A DNA stretch of 64,000 bases, from NCBI GenBank assembly GCA_028023455.1, contig JAQFVV010000458.1, positions 488,735 to 552,734 of the forward strand, written 5' to 3'. The notes under the pieces are model-generated. The model made no database searches, was not told the DNA's origin, and worked only from the letters and a program-made list of their open reading frames with translations. The position numbers and the translations under genes are program-made. The DNA is from Epiperipatus broadwayi. Taxonomy: Eukaryota > Onychophora > Udeonychophora > Euonychophora > Peripatidae. Shown piece after piece: positions 22,745-34,440 of this stretch (position 1 is the stretch's first letter; every line of letters begins with the position of its first letter).

Positions 22745-24970
22745 ATATATATATTATAATATTTAAAATGTTTCATCAATACTATTCTGTCTAATGGATA
22801 AATCCAGAGAGAGCTATATCACAAATTCATCCATTATTCTACTTCATTCTTTTCATTGCCAAGCTCTTCAATTCCTTCTTATTTTTTACGATGTATCCAG
22901 CAAGGTCAATCTTATTTCCACTCAAAATTCCTCCCCAAAACATCTTCCATTAAAGTATTCTTTCATCCAAATATATGTTCCATTAAGTTTCTCATTCTAG
23001 GTCTAAATTCCTTAAGCAATCTTTTTTTTTTTTTGCATTTACTCATCTCAAAACTTCATTTGTCATTTTATTCATCCAACTGATTTTTCCATCCTTGTCC
23101 ATGATCATTAATTAACACTTTTTTAAACTTAAACTTTATTTTTTAATCAGATTTTTATGTTTTGAATTTGTGGTAAAAGATTAATTCCCCTCCATATGCC
23201 TTCATTATAAATGCTTAATTTTATGAGATTTTTAGTTTACAATGAATTTTGGGGAACCAAATGAGCTCACTGTCTGGGCTGAAGATGTGTTTGCAATAAA
23301 ATAAACTAAAAATTACAATATAAAATAAAGGTTTAATTGTTAAAAATAAAATATTGTGAACTCAAATGGCTGCAAAAAAGAGCTCGTTCGAGTTAATAGT
23401 GAAAATGTTATGTTAATAATTAAATTAATAATTATCATTTTATTATGTACAGCAAATAATTCATAAATTGTCTAAACTTGATAGAATTGCTGTAATCACT
23501 AGAATTGCAATTCAAAGGTTTTGCAAATGAAATTTAAATTATTTTTCTTTAAAAAAAGAAAAGAAAATGCACTAGTGTTTTTCTTTCGTTTAGACTGGAT
23601 AAAAATAAGATGGAAGGAATTCATGCAATTTGGGGAAAGTACGAGATTTGTCAGCAATGTCTTAGGAAAAAATGTAGACCATTATATCATAAAATTTCAT
23701 ATCTGCATAAAATTTACATATTCATAGTTAAGCTTTTCACTGTTGATTCCAGTAGCTAATCCTTATGATGCTGTCAATTTTATTTTGTTTAGTCCTGTAC
23801 TAATATGGAGTGACATTATATTAATAATAATCATTTGTCCAGATCAATTTTCAGTCGATTAATAATTTATTTTTACTGAAATTGTTTTTATACAGATTCC
23901 AAGCATAATAAAAGAAGTTATACAAACTTGTTAAATTAGGTCATGTGACATATGACTTTATTTTTTTTGTAATAATCAGAGAAGCTGCAAAATGTTAATT
24001 CACTGAGATTTGGAATGGTATAATTTCACACTATGCTTGATAAAAAAAATATAAGTTTTAATCTACTATGAAGCTAATTTTTACATTTCTAATATATTTT
24101 CATTTTACTTTAATGACATTTTTATTAAAATAATAAAATATGTACTATTCTTTTATTTAAGATTAAAATAATTCATAGGCAATGAAAAAAAAAAGGAATA
24201 TAAATTGCAGACTCATACCTATTTTTTTCCTTAATGGACATTAATGATTAATTAATTATTTTGTTTAAGCACATATATGAAACTTTTAAAATATTAATTA
24301 TTATAAAAAATAATTTAGTTATACATTTATTTCAAAATAAAGGTTACATATATACAAAATCAAAGCAAACATCCAGAGCTCATCTTAATTATGTTTAATC
24401 TTCAGGAAAAATATTAATTTACGAATTTTAATAGCATTTTATATTTATTTACTATTTTTATGGTTAACATATGGGAATCAGCAGATTGTGAGACATTTGG
24501 TCAAAAGGAGATAGATATATGGATTGACTGTTTGGTTGAACAATAAGTTAAATATAAAGCTTTACAAGCAATTAAGAGAGGCTTAAAAATGATCAGGGAA
24601 TTAAAACTATGAAAAAAATTCAGACACTCATTGATTGTAGCCACTTTGTCTTTTTTTAACACATTAGCAGAAATATATGGATCTGAAAACAATGTCACAA
24701 ACCTTTTAAATTCATCAGTGATATTTTGACCAGATGAAAGGAGCATTTTGATCATCTTCAAATAATGATACAAAATCTGAGGTACTGATTTGTAATAATT
24801 CATTCTATCTATTCCTTTATATTTCTACAGATATCCAGTTTTACTGCATTTACAACATCTATTTTGTAATCTTTAAAATGAGAAAAATACTAAGATATAA
24901 AATATGATGGTGATATGTGAGTTTCAAAACTATTGGAAGTTTTTAGAATATATGGATTCATGATGTTGCA
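22745..24970. other. AT-rich stretch, possibly including the decayed 5' part of the adjacent LINE
   Basis: Few signals. From about 24490 the plus strand may belong to the LINE that is readable from 24980, but no motif confirms it. Open stretches at 22794-23083 and 24501-24803 show no family feature. Confidence 0.3.
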
Positions 24971-24979
24971 CCATCCAAT

Positions 24980-26177
24980 CTTAAAAGTGCTCTTCCTGTT
25001 ACAAATTATAAAAATAAAGGGACCAGAAGAGACTGCTCTAAATATTTTGAGGTACAGGTAAATGTTTATCAGAGGTTCAGCATTAATGCAGAAAATCAAA
25101 AAGCATTATAGTCATATATTTTGTTGGAGGCAAAGTAGGGGATAAGGATGGCAATGAAAGTGTAATCTATATATTAATTTCATTGATCTAAACTAGGCAT
25201 CTGACATAATTAACAGGTTTTTAGAAGGATATAAAATTTTCTGATTGACTATCAATTAATTCATATTTTATATCCAGAATTAAATAAAATATAACACTTG
25301 ATCAAAAATCTAAAAAAAGCATTAAGTGAAATTAATATTAAACAAGGATGTTTATTAATTCCCACATTATTTTCCATTTTCAATGAACAGTGGTTTTTTG
25401 AACAATTTTTGTAATGGACTGCTTAGTTTTTTATTCATATACACATGTAACCCTTCCAGGTAAAGGATTTGTCCATTAGTGTTAATTTTAAATATTCTCT
25501 GATCAACTATCCAGAGGAGATTCAGAATGATTATCCACCAAATACATGAGATAAAATTGTATGACCAAGTTAGTCTGAGGTTTGAGTCCACATTGGAGTG
25601 AAAAACATGATTTTCTGAAGCCCATAATAAGATATCATGTTCTAAACAGCAATAGTCACTGAAGCTTAAATTTATTTACTGAGCTATAAATCTTTACTCA
25701 AAATGACCTAGCATAAGCAGTCCACTTTTGACTTTTCTTTAGCATATCTAAGTGTTATACAAATAAATAAGAGAGAAAGAGTTTATTATTTTCTTTTTTT
25801 TAATCCTCTATGTACTGATCATTAATATCTTATATATAAAATCCATATTTTCTCTTGTCTGATTGGTGAATGTATGTTTATCTGCAAGGCTGTCATGTGA
25901 TCCAAGTAAATGTTTATTCACAAGTCTGCCACATGTCAAATTCAGAACAAATTAAAAAATATTATGTTTATGCAAATGAAATAATTTTGCCATTAATAAA
26001 AAACACTCAGAAAAAAATCAGTACATGTGCTTTTAACTACAGAGGTATAGTATTTAAATTGCCAAAAAAATATTACAGTATATAAATTAATGTTTGAAAT
26101 GTGATATTTAGTGAGGGGGAAAATAGAAGCTATAGTAATGTATTTACATTTAGTTTTGGTTAGTTGCTATAGTAATG
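24980..26177 (+). pseudogene. LINE reverse transcriptase relic, 5' half (cut by a hAT element)
   Basis: Frames shift repeatedly, but the motif order of an animal LINE reverse transcriptase is readable: finger motif YKNKGTRRDCSKY (about 25005-25043), motif A as INFIDLN, a stop, then ASDIINR (25172-25216), motif B as NIKQGCLLIPTLFSIF (25332-25380) and a decayed motif C as VYANEIIL (about 25963-25986). The catalytic YADD has become YANE. The stretch 25400-25930 between B and C is longer than usual and may contain another insertion. The same LINE resumes at 31863. The wording of the motifs matches the family at 55.2-57.7 kb. Confidence 0.7.
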
Positions 26178-26185
26178 TATTTACA
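26131..26185. repeat. short direct repeat at the left hAT junction
   Basis: The 20-base word GCTATAGTAATGTATTTACA occurs at about 26131 and again ending at 26185, immediately before the hAT element. The sequence after the right end (TATTTATATTTATTTTGG) resembles the first of these copies. Confidence 0.6.
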
Positions 26186-27108
26186 TAGGGTGACCAGACC
26201 GGTTCAATTAAAAATTGGGACATAATGACCAATCATTTTTATGGCCCAGTATCAGGAATCCTGGTAATGTAGCCTATTCCAGGACTCTACCTGAGGGTCA
26301 CAGTGTTCTCTACATGTGTGTGGTACAACCAATGGCACATAGGACTGATGACTTTATATCGAAACAGGACAATGCGCTTAAGTAAACTGAATAATAATTT
26401 TTAAAAAAAAATTTCAATTATTAAAATACATATTTTTTATTATATTTCAAGCTGTTGCTTACAGATTGTAATAAGCTTTTATTGCCCCTAAGATAGTCAC
26501 TAAATTCAACACAGCTCAATTTCATATTATCATTGCATAAATTTATACAATTTAGAATTTCCAAATCCATTCTATTTCTTTCCTTTGTCCATTGACTACT
26601 TATTAAGGAAAAAATTATTTCCTCATCTGTGTTATGAGCAAGTAATGCAAAGTAATATTGGCATATTGTTTCATTTTCCGATATTTGTTCAGTAATTTTA
26701 CAGATGTAAAGAATTTCGACCAACGTTCACAGCATGAATTTTCAAGTCAAACAGTTTCATTGTTTTCGAGTTTGCTTGAGACAAAATTTTTTAATACTTC
26801 AAACTGATCTATTAATAGATTATCATTGATGGATATACCAATCTTATTTAAACCAACACTAGTGTAGAGTACATCATTCCATGTTGGTATTTCTTTAAAA
26901 TTTATTCAGCTAAAAAATGTACATTTGTTAAAATTCGAAGTAGTTTTTTCCAAATATGTTAAAGAACTTTTATATAGCTCTTGGGCATCTTCTTGGAAGG
27001 AATTTTTTTCTGTCTCTAACATATCAACTTTTAAAAACATTTGTTCAACAGAGTGTGGAATAAATTTATTTTCAATTCGTGTTTTCATCATCTGAATTGT
27101 TTCATACA

Positions 27109-28006
27109 CACCTGGGTCTCGTTTTATGCAGTAAATAGGTTCCTCAGAAAACGCGCACAAAAGAAATTGCACAAAAACAGACTTAACTTACCTTGAAAAA
27201 TGGGGGATAGGTTCTGTAATTTTGAGACATCGCACAAAAGCAAAGCAACAAGGAAAAATTACTTTAAAATTCACATTAAAAAAATAAGAAAATAAAGTAT
27301 GACTAACAAAAAAATTCAAATATTTGAAAAAAATTAATACAAGACAAACTTTTTTTTACTTTTTTTTTATTAACTACAGTATTTAATTTTTTCATAGATA
27401 TTTGAATCATTACCACTATTTGACAATATGCGTTCATTTGTGAACTGGTAAAAAATCAGATTGTGATGTGATGTACAACTAGCGCCACTTTCAGTCTTGT
27501 GCTGTGTTAATGATTTTCTGTTTCTATATTAAAAAATTAGATCGCAATTAAAACAAAAAGATTATACATTATCATTGGAAAGATTATTTTCACTTTACAA
27601 AATCAATAAAATCTTCGTTATTATTTATTTTAAAAATCTAAAAAATTATTTATTTCTGTAATATCTAACAAAATACATTTTAAAAGTTTAAAATTTTTTG
27701 AATATTTGTTGTGATATTTTTATACGTAAGTATAAATCTATTATTATTCTTTACTCATTAGTATAAGTAGGTTATTTACATAGAAGCTAAGATTCTAAAT
27801 ACAGTTTCAGGCCATATTCACGTTAGCTGCTAATATAACGTTATATTTTTGGAAAAAAAAAAGTATTTCAAGTCAAAATAAGTTATTAATAATTTAAATT
27901 TCTTGACATCTAATAAATATAGTGGAATATGAAAGATATTAAAAAACATGAATCGCATAACTTCAAAATCGCATTAAAATAATCTGCATAAAACGAGACC
28001 CAGGTG
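27109..28006. mobile_element. TA-flanked transposon, CACCTGGGTCTC family, copy 2 (0.9 kb)
   Basis: Both ends carry CACCTGGGTCTCGTTTTATG (left 27109-27128; inverted at 27987-28006), a perfect terminal repeat of about 23 bp. TA follows on the right (28007-28008); on the left CA stands where TA is expected. The outer 250 bp on the left side is an inverted match to 43085-43338. There is no transposase. It interrupts the hAT frame, so it is younger than the hAT element. Confidence 0.85.
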
Positions 28007-29010
28007 TATTATTTTTATTACTTCTATTATGTTTATATTCTTCTTCTCAATTTTAAGAATTTGTTTATTAAAAATAGACAGAACATTATGCAAAAGATAA
28101 CTCTCATTTATCAGATTTTAAAAAAAAATCATAGTAAAATTATTGGTGGCTTCTCTTCAGATAAAAAATAAGATTTCAGTCCATCATACAATTCAATGAT
28201 TTTTTGAATCGATTTACACAAACTTAATCATCTAGTTTTAGAGTGTGTAACTCATGTTGAATATTCTACATGTACAAATCACAAAATTCTTTTAACTTTT
28301 CTGTTCAGATTGTATATATGGAAAAAAAGTTAAAATTTTTTACTGCAATGACTTCAATATCACATGGTAGCTGTTCAGTACCAGATTGCACAGCGTTATG
28401 CAAAATGTGAACAGTACAACCTACATCCATTAAATTTTTGTTAATATTTTCACACAATTTAAAAAATACATAATTTTTTCCTTTTCTATTCCATTCACTG
28501 AAATTTGTGTTAATGTTATCCACTCCATAAGCAATACATTTGCTAGAATCAATATTAAATTCTTTGAAACAATTTGCTATTAAATTATAAATAGCATCTG
28601 ATGTTTCATTTGGTAAATTATAAATTTTAAGTAACTTTACTTGAATTCTGTTTCTTTGGCATAATAATGTACAACCAAGGGGAACATTTTATTGCATTAT
28701 GATTACTTGCAGCCATGGATATACTAAAGAACTTAGCATTGTTTAAATCATTTTTCAGTTGTTCTTTACAGTATGATCCCAATACTTGCATAATTAACAT
28801 GGTAGTTTTAGTTGGTCTATATAAAAAATTTTTCCCAATCTCCGAGTCTGGAAAAATCTTACTAAATAAATTATTAGCACACTCCATTGAATGAAATGAT
28901 TGATGGTGCTGAACAATATAATATGCTGATGTTAACTCACTTGCTGCAATTCTGAATCTTTCTGCGCTTTCTGTTTTATACATGAAATAGTCTAGTTTTT
29001 TTGACGTTGT

Positions 29011-31198
29011 AACGAGCACAGACGTTCGTTACATTGTTTTTTTTTTATTTATTAAACATGAAAGTAAATTAAAAAGTTCGCATTTAAAAATTTTCTTTAA
29101 GAATTAAAAATTGAAATTAAATATCATCTTAAACTCGTATATATTAAATCGCACAGATAATGAAAAATTATTAAAATAAAACTTTATTAAAGAAAAAGTA
29201 TTTTAAAACTAAATTTTAAAAAGATTTGGAGATAAAATTATATCTTTAAATTTATCTTTAAATATATCTTTGATTTGGAAAACAGGTTAATTAATCAGAA
29301 ATGGAAATGATAAATTTAATTAGTCAAATGTAAACCAGCCTTGGGCATTTAAATGTAAAAACATCGGTCAGATAGGAAAACAATAGAAACTTTTAGCAAA
29401 TGAAATAAATCCATTGGGAAATCGGACCTCAACGAAAAGGATCATCACATCGATGACGTAATGTTAAGTCAATCTTTCAAAGTAATATAAAAGGACAAGT
29501 TTGGAAATTATTAGTTAGTGATTATTATTGATTATTTACGATGTGACAGATATGTGTTAGTGCGGAAGTGAAGGAGAAGGGATTGAAAAAGACGCACGTT
29601 CAATCCCTTCAGTTGTTATAAAATGGAAAAATGAAACATCGCTTTTCTTATATTCAGAGGACCACAGGATCATCGGGAAATTTAACGCTGGATTTCAAAC
29701 GGCAAGCAACTGTAAAAGATGAACATTTCTAAAACCGTAAGAACTTTATAAAATATAACGAACAATATTAATTTGAAAACACTAAGAACTTTAAATTTTA
29801 AACTTTCCTAGTAATTTAATTGTTACAAATAGAATCCTATCTGACCAAACTAAATTCTTTATTAATAGTGTTATTTGATGTATTTTTTTTCTTATTTATG
29901 TAAAATCATTTCCATTTATTTATTTTTTGTTCTTTAAGTTTTTATCATGATTTTTTTGTTTTTCGTTAAATTAATTATATAAATGTTAAACTTAAGTCGG
30001 GCGTGAATGGCTGTATAGATTTGTAAAGTTATATTAGGGGAGGGTAATCTTAGGTTATTTGTGTCGTTGTTAAATTGGGTCAATGGATTGGATATATTGA
30101 TGTAGTTAGTAGATGTAGTCGGAGATTCGCTACTGGCAGAATCGCTTCATACGCCGCACTCTCCCGTTTTGCCTATGGAAGGAATTATAAGACGCAGAGC
30201 GCAGTTCCTTTCTATGGAGTTTTTTTTTATTGCTCTTCTTGTCTGATAGATGTCATATTCCTATTTGACGAGAGGCAATTTCTTCTCTTAACTTTTGGTG
30301 CCGCCATATTTCGTATTACATTGAATACATCGATATATCAGATGGATTGATGCCAGTTTGACTGCGAATTTTAGCCTAAGGTTAAATAGGGATAGAATGT
30401 TTATTTTCAAAAGCAAATTTATGTAGTCTATTCATACTCGACCCTAAATAAAAATGCATTAAATTTAAGTTGTTTATGGATGCTTGCATGGATTGGTTCT
30501 CGGTTAAGTATGTTTTGGGTTTTCATATTTGATCAAAATATATAGACATTCGATAAATAATGATACCTTACGGTGAGTATCTAAAATGTATTTATTCGGA
30601 TGTCTTTTAAGTCATTGGTGACAATGCAAGTATCTTATGGTGAATACTACTGGGTTACTTATAAATTTCCCTCTGCAATTGCCAGTATCAATGATTTTAT
30701 ATTTTGATCGTTTATGTTTACTTTGGAATGTTTTTAACCGTGTAATCTATGTAACCGATCTATAGCAACATATTAAAACAAGCTTTTATAATCCCATCTG
30801 TGCGAACTTAATTAAAATGTAAACTTATAATATAATAGAAATTAAAATGTAAATTAAAATCTAAGGTAAAGTTAAAAATAATGTTAAAATGTAAAACTAA
30901 TACTAAAATAATTTTAAATCTTATATATATGTGCATAAATAAATGTTTGTATGTTAATTACTGGCAGTGGCTTATTTTATTCTTTTTTTATATATACTCT
31001 TAGATTATATTATTAAATCTCTGCTATTCCACTGAGCTAGTGACATGGGCTAACGACCGGAAACAAAATATAAAAAAAAAAAAAATTTTTTTTTTTGACT
31101 TACGTATCTGCCTACTTTATACATTTTTCTAGGTTCAAATGGCTAGATGGCGCCCTGTAGTGCAGTTTATGTTAAGTGTTATTCTCCGGATCGTTACA
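29011..31198 (+). mobile_element. 2.19-kb LTR-like insertion (probable solo LTR) in the hAT gene
   Basis: The segment starts TGTAACGA and ends TCGTTACA, perfect 8-bp inverted termini of the TG...CA kind, and is flanked by ACGT on both sides (29007-29010 and 31199-31202), a 4-bp target duplication. Across it the hAT frame can be joined. It holds a TATA box (29486-29494) and possible AATAAA signals (for example near 30945). No reverse transcriptase, primer-binding site or polypurine tract is readable, so I favour a solo LTR; a non-autonomous element is the alternative. The direction of transcription is taken from the TATA box. About 60 bp near its right end recurs at 8245-8315. Confidence 0.65.
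29452..29530 (+). promoter_or_regulatory. core promoter of the LTR-like element
   Basis: TATAAAAGG at 29486-29494 lies about 30 bases upstream of the initiator-like ATTAGTTAGTG (near 29510-29522). A CRE/bZIP-like TGACGTAA lies about 30 bases upstream of the TATA box, near 29454-29461. This spacing fits an RNA polymerase II start in an LTR. Activity is not shown by sequence alone. Confidence 0.4.
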
Positions 31199-31862
31199 AC
31201 GTTGATGCCCCTGAGAAATGTGTTTTGTGTTTCTCACAGTTTAGTTTTTATGTCAAATTTGCCACTGTGTGAAACACTAGTGTAAACATTACACAATTCA
31301 CATTTCGCTTCATAATCCTGCTTCATAATCATTGTGGCCTTTTTCTATAAAACTCCATTCCTGTGTATATTCGTTATTGTAAATACACTTCCTCTTCGGC
31401 ATGTTGTCTATTGTTATAAGTTATTAATATTCCTATTAATTTTATTATTGCATAAAATCAATATTAACAAAGAACTAGCAAAACTACATGGTCAATCGAA
31501 GCAGGTGCAAGCACAATTCAAATTTTAGCCTATCCAACTGTGCATGCTCCAAGGCGAGGTTGGATGCGGGAGCACATATAGCTTGAGAATTCGGCCATAC
31601 GATGTAATAGCAATCTTTGTTTTGGTGTTGAAATTTGCCTGAAGTTTTTCTACTATTATTGTAGAGACCGAAATGGACAGAGAGAGTCAAGAAACTATCA
31701 TTTTTGCAATGAATTATTTATATATGACAAATAATAAATATGAATATTTGAAAATCGGGACATACAATGGTCCTGAAAAGACATTTCGGGGACACTGGGA
31801 CCTCTAACCAAAAATAGGGACAAATCCCCAAAATTGGGCCATCTGTTCACCTTATATTTATA

Positions 31863-33440
31863 TTTATTTTGGTTAGTGTATAATTGAAGTTGGACAGTTT
31901 TCAGGATGGTGTACAATTCTCACATTTATTCATATAACATTAAAATCTTTTGTTTAATTTACATTAAATCTTAAAAAAATTGTTAAAGCAACCAATTAAA
32001 AAAAACAAGACCTATCTAGGCTGCATACATCTGGTAATTATTATAATTAGTTACATTTTTTTTTCTACTTTATACAATGCAAACATAATATTTTCTTCAA
32101 ATAATTTTATTTCCTTACAGTTTTGACTGTCCCTCAGCCTTCTTCAAAGCTACAAAATATTTAAATATATATGACTGCATAGAAATAAAATCATGTATAT
32201 TTAGATGTAATTATACTAAAATATTTCATTTCAATGTAGTCATATATATTTAAATATTTTGTAGCTCTGAAGAAGGCTGCTGAACAGTTCAAAATTATAA
32301 AGAAATAGTTTTTAATGGAATACTAATAATTAATCTTAACATAGAATAAGTTGATTAATATCTAACCTGTCTTTGAATTGCATTCACATAAGCCTTTGTA
32401 GTCAGTTTTGTGAAACAAACGTCTTTCAATTATCTATATGCTATATAGGTTAAGATAGTGAAACTTTTAATTTAAATAATGCATGAATTGATGATTGTGT
32501 TACATTTTCCAATTCAGAACATGCTCCATAGGTATTCTTAAATGGTAATTTATAAAGATTTAGAATTGGTATTAATATTCAAATAACCTCAAACTCTTTA
32601 TCAATCAGTGAAAAAAGAAAAATCTTCCACAACTTTTAGCTACAATAGTTACCAATTTAAAATTATGAATCAATTTTAGTTTCCTAATAATATTTTAGAG
32701 AGAATGATTGGGCAAACTCATATGTTGAAATACATCACAGACTCCAATATCTTGCTTTTAGGAAATTAAAAATAGAATATTTCATCATAGTGATGTAACT
32801 ATAGAAAATAAATTATATAGAGAATGCTAATTTGATCATCTTATTATAGGGATGTGAGATCTGAATATCTCTATGAACATAACATAAAGATGCTAGAAAA
32901 AATTTATTGACAGATGCAAGATTGTAAGACAAATCTGTAGTATTTTTAGAATGCTGAAGATAATACTATGTAAAGCCACATCTTCATTAAATTGGACAAT
33001 TAAAACAAATGAACAAATTACCTTCATAAAAAATAATTTTATGGTGAAGTTGATTATGGTTTCCATGAAAAAGGCATATCCCATATGTTAATAAAGATTA
33101 TATCAAGACACTTTAAAGGTGGCATTAATGGTTTTAATAGAGAGATTTAGTATAGTGTAGTGTGGCAGATTCTGGAGTTCAAGGTTTATGGATGAAGGCT
33201 CCAGCTTGTCATTTCACTTATGAACCCTATAGCAATACACCTTTCGATTATTTATTCTATCATTTTATCTTATGGAAAGACAAGATTGATGATAGAATAC
33301 AATGGAGAAATACAATATATGGTGTTGACATATCTCAAAAAGTAAAGAAGTTATAGCAGAAGTTACATACACACATTATGTTTAATCCAAGAAACAGACC
33401 ACTGAGTATGTGGACGTATTTATGATTTTCGGATTCCCCC
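31863..33440 (+). pseudogene. LINE relic, 3' half (resumes after the hAT element)
   Basis: From about 32715 the plus strand reads NSYVEIHHRLQYLAFRKLK, then RIFHHSDVTIENKLYREC and, after a shift, ILLxGCEIW, followed by HNIKMLEKIY. This is the thumb and connection region that follows the catalytic core in the same LINE family. Near 33100-33120 a weak YQDTLKVALM match continues it, and CGRIYDFRI near 33405-33430 may be the C-terminal zinc-finger relic. Together with 24980-26177 it makes one element interrupted by the hAT insertion. Many frameshifts; inactive. Confidence 0.65.
32111..32306. mobile_element. small foldback element with about 60-bp arms
   Basis: Left arm (about 32116-32177) and right arm (about 32236-32297) are inverted copies sharing CTACAAAATATTTAAATATA and CAGCCTTCTTCA. 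The loop is about 58 bp. The right arm contains CTGAAGAAGGCTGCTG and later CAAAAT, which recalls decayed hammerhead-like tails elsewhere in the window. It sits in the LINE relic. Confidence 0.65.
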
Positions 33441-33456
33441 CCCCCCCCCCCCCCCC
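33436..33456 (+). repeat. poly-C tract of 21 bases
   Basis: An uninterrupted run of 21 C at the end of the LINE relic. Such runs slip easily during replication and sequencing, so the exact length may be unreliable. Confidence 0.8.
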
Positions 33457-34082
33457 TTGGAGTTAGAACAGCCACACTTGTTTATGAAACATTATTAATG
33501 GTGATGATTTTGCTCAAAATAATTTAAAGCAAAAAAAAAAAAAAGATTAGGAATATATTTTTTAAAATTATGTCCATTTGGCTTCTGGTGTCTAGTTTTC
33601 TTTTATTTATATAATAATCGTAACCACCGCTAAATAACTCGGAATGTGCGGCATGATTACTCAAGATACATAAATAAGCAATAGTGTAGAATGAATTTTA
33701 CCACTTTTTTTTTTTTTGCTTTATCGTCTTTTTTTTTAAAAAAAGTAACTGATAAGATTAAAAAAATTACGGTGTCATATGATAAAAAGATTTCTTTTTT
33801 TTGCTCCAGAGAGTTACTTGTTTAATCCATTTGTTTCACCTTCTTCAACTTTAAAGTCTAAAGTCATTTGCTTCCAAGGTGGGGTGATTTATTATACATT
33901 GTTTATGTTAATTTCTCAACTGCTCAGTTCTGATTTCAACCATCTGCTTCTGCTCCCGGATAATTATATATGCAGAGAATTAAAAAAAAAAAAAACGAAA
34001 GTTACAAATCATAACTAAATGTCTTTAAAAAAAAGGAGCGAATGAAACAAAGACAAGTACCAAATAGGACGCTTTGAAATAC
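33457..34082. other. gene-less stretch
   Basis: AT-rich with A and T runs; no feature seen. Confidence 0.3.
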
Positions 34083-34440
34083 TGTTACGAGAGAAAGGTT
34101 TCAGGATAAAAAAGAAACAACAAACTAAAGCTAGATCAAAGAACTACTTATTTGAAAGATCTTAACCGAGTATGCTATTGTTTTAATAAATTAATCACGT
34201 GTGTGCTAATAGAATGCCATCTCTAGTCAAAGTGATTTCTGTTTATGTTTACAGTGATTCATATGAGATTGCATCCTGCCTGGTTTATTTCAGTGATAGA
34301 GGCCGACTCTGAAGCTCATCATGGATCGAGATCTCAGCTGCTCAAACTTTCGAGCAATAAATTATTTAATTCATTATTTTATTTTACATAAGACTATATG
34401 TCTTGACAAAACACAGACTTGCAAACTATCTCTCGCTACA
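34083..34440 (+). repeat. possible solo LTR of 358 bp
   Basis: It starts TGTTACGAGAGA and ends TCTCTCGCTACA, inverted 12-bp termini with one mismatch and TG...CA ends. AATAAA lies at about 34356. The flanks (AATAC and TTTAC) do not give a clean target duplication. A related AATAAA-bearing stretch ending in TTACA lies at about 34965-35092. Confidence 0.45.

Larger units (their letters stand above)
26421..31332 (-). pseudogene. hAT transposase pseudogene (BED finger, DUF4371-like middle, dimerisation tail), split in three
   Basis: The reading starts at ATG 31332 (MIMKQDYEAKCELC): a BED-type zinc finger with C-x2-C (31302-31291) and the motif SHSGKFDIK, then a stop near 31238. It is cut by the 29011-31198 insertion, resumes as TSKKLDYFMYK and runs to 28627 with RPTKTTMLIMQVLG and an IAASELTSAYYIVQHH stretch. 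Then come 28523-28305 (NTNFSEWNRKGKNYVFFKL, VGCTVHILHNAVQ) and about 28210-28130 (SIQKIIELYDGLKSYFL). After the second insertion it continues from 27106 (YETIQMMKTRIENKFIP) and ends at 26421 with the dimerisation motif FSLISSQWTKERNRMDLE. This order matches KIAA1586/SCAND3-like hAT proteins. Several frameshifts make it inactive. Confidence 0.85.
26186..31854 (-). mobile_element. hAT (Tip100/Zaphod-like) DNA transposon carrying two later insertions
   Basis: The left end TAGGGTGACCAGACC (26186) and the right end, read inverted as TAAGGTGAACAGATGGCCC (31854), are imperfect terminal repeats. They are flanked by 8-bp near-identical duplications, TATTTACA (26178-26185) and TATTTATA (31855-31862), as expected for hAT. 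Subterminal words such as AAATCCCCAAAATTGGG and CGGGGACACTGGGACC are of the kind seen in Tip100/Zaphod-type elements. The transposase lies on the minus strand. Removing the nested segments 27109-28006 and 29011-31198 would leave about 2.6 kb, short but plausible for a hAT with decayed ends. Confidence 0.85.

Noticed and set aside
33162-33356. Independent small gene of 64 codons
   Set aside because: It lies where the LINE C-terminal region decays, and has no motif of its own.
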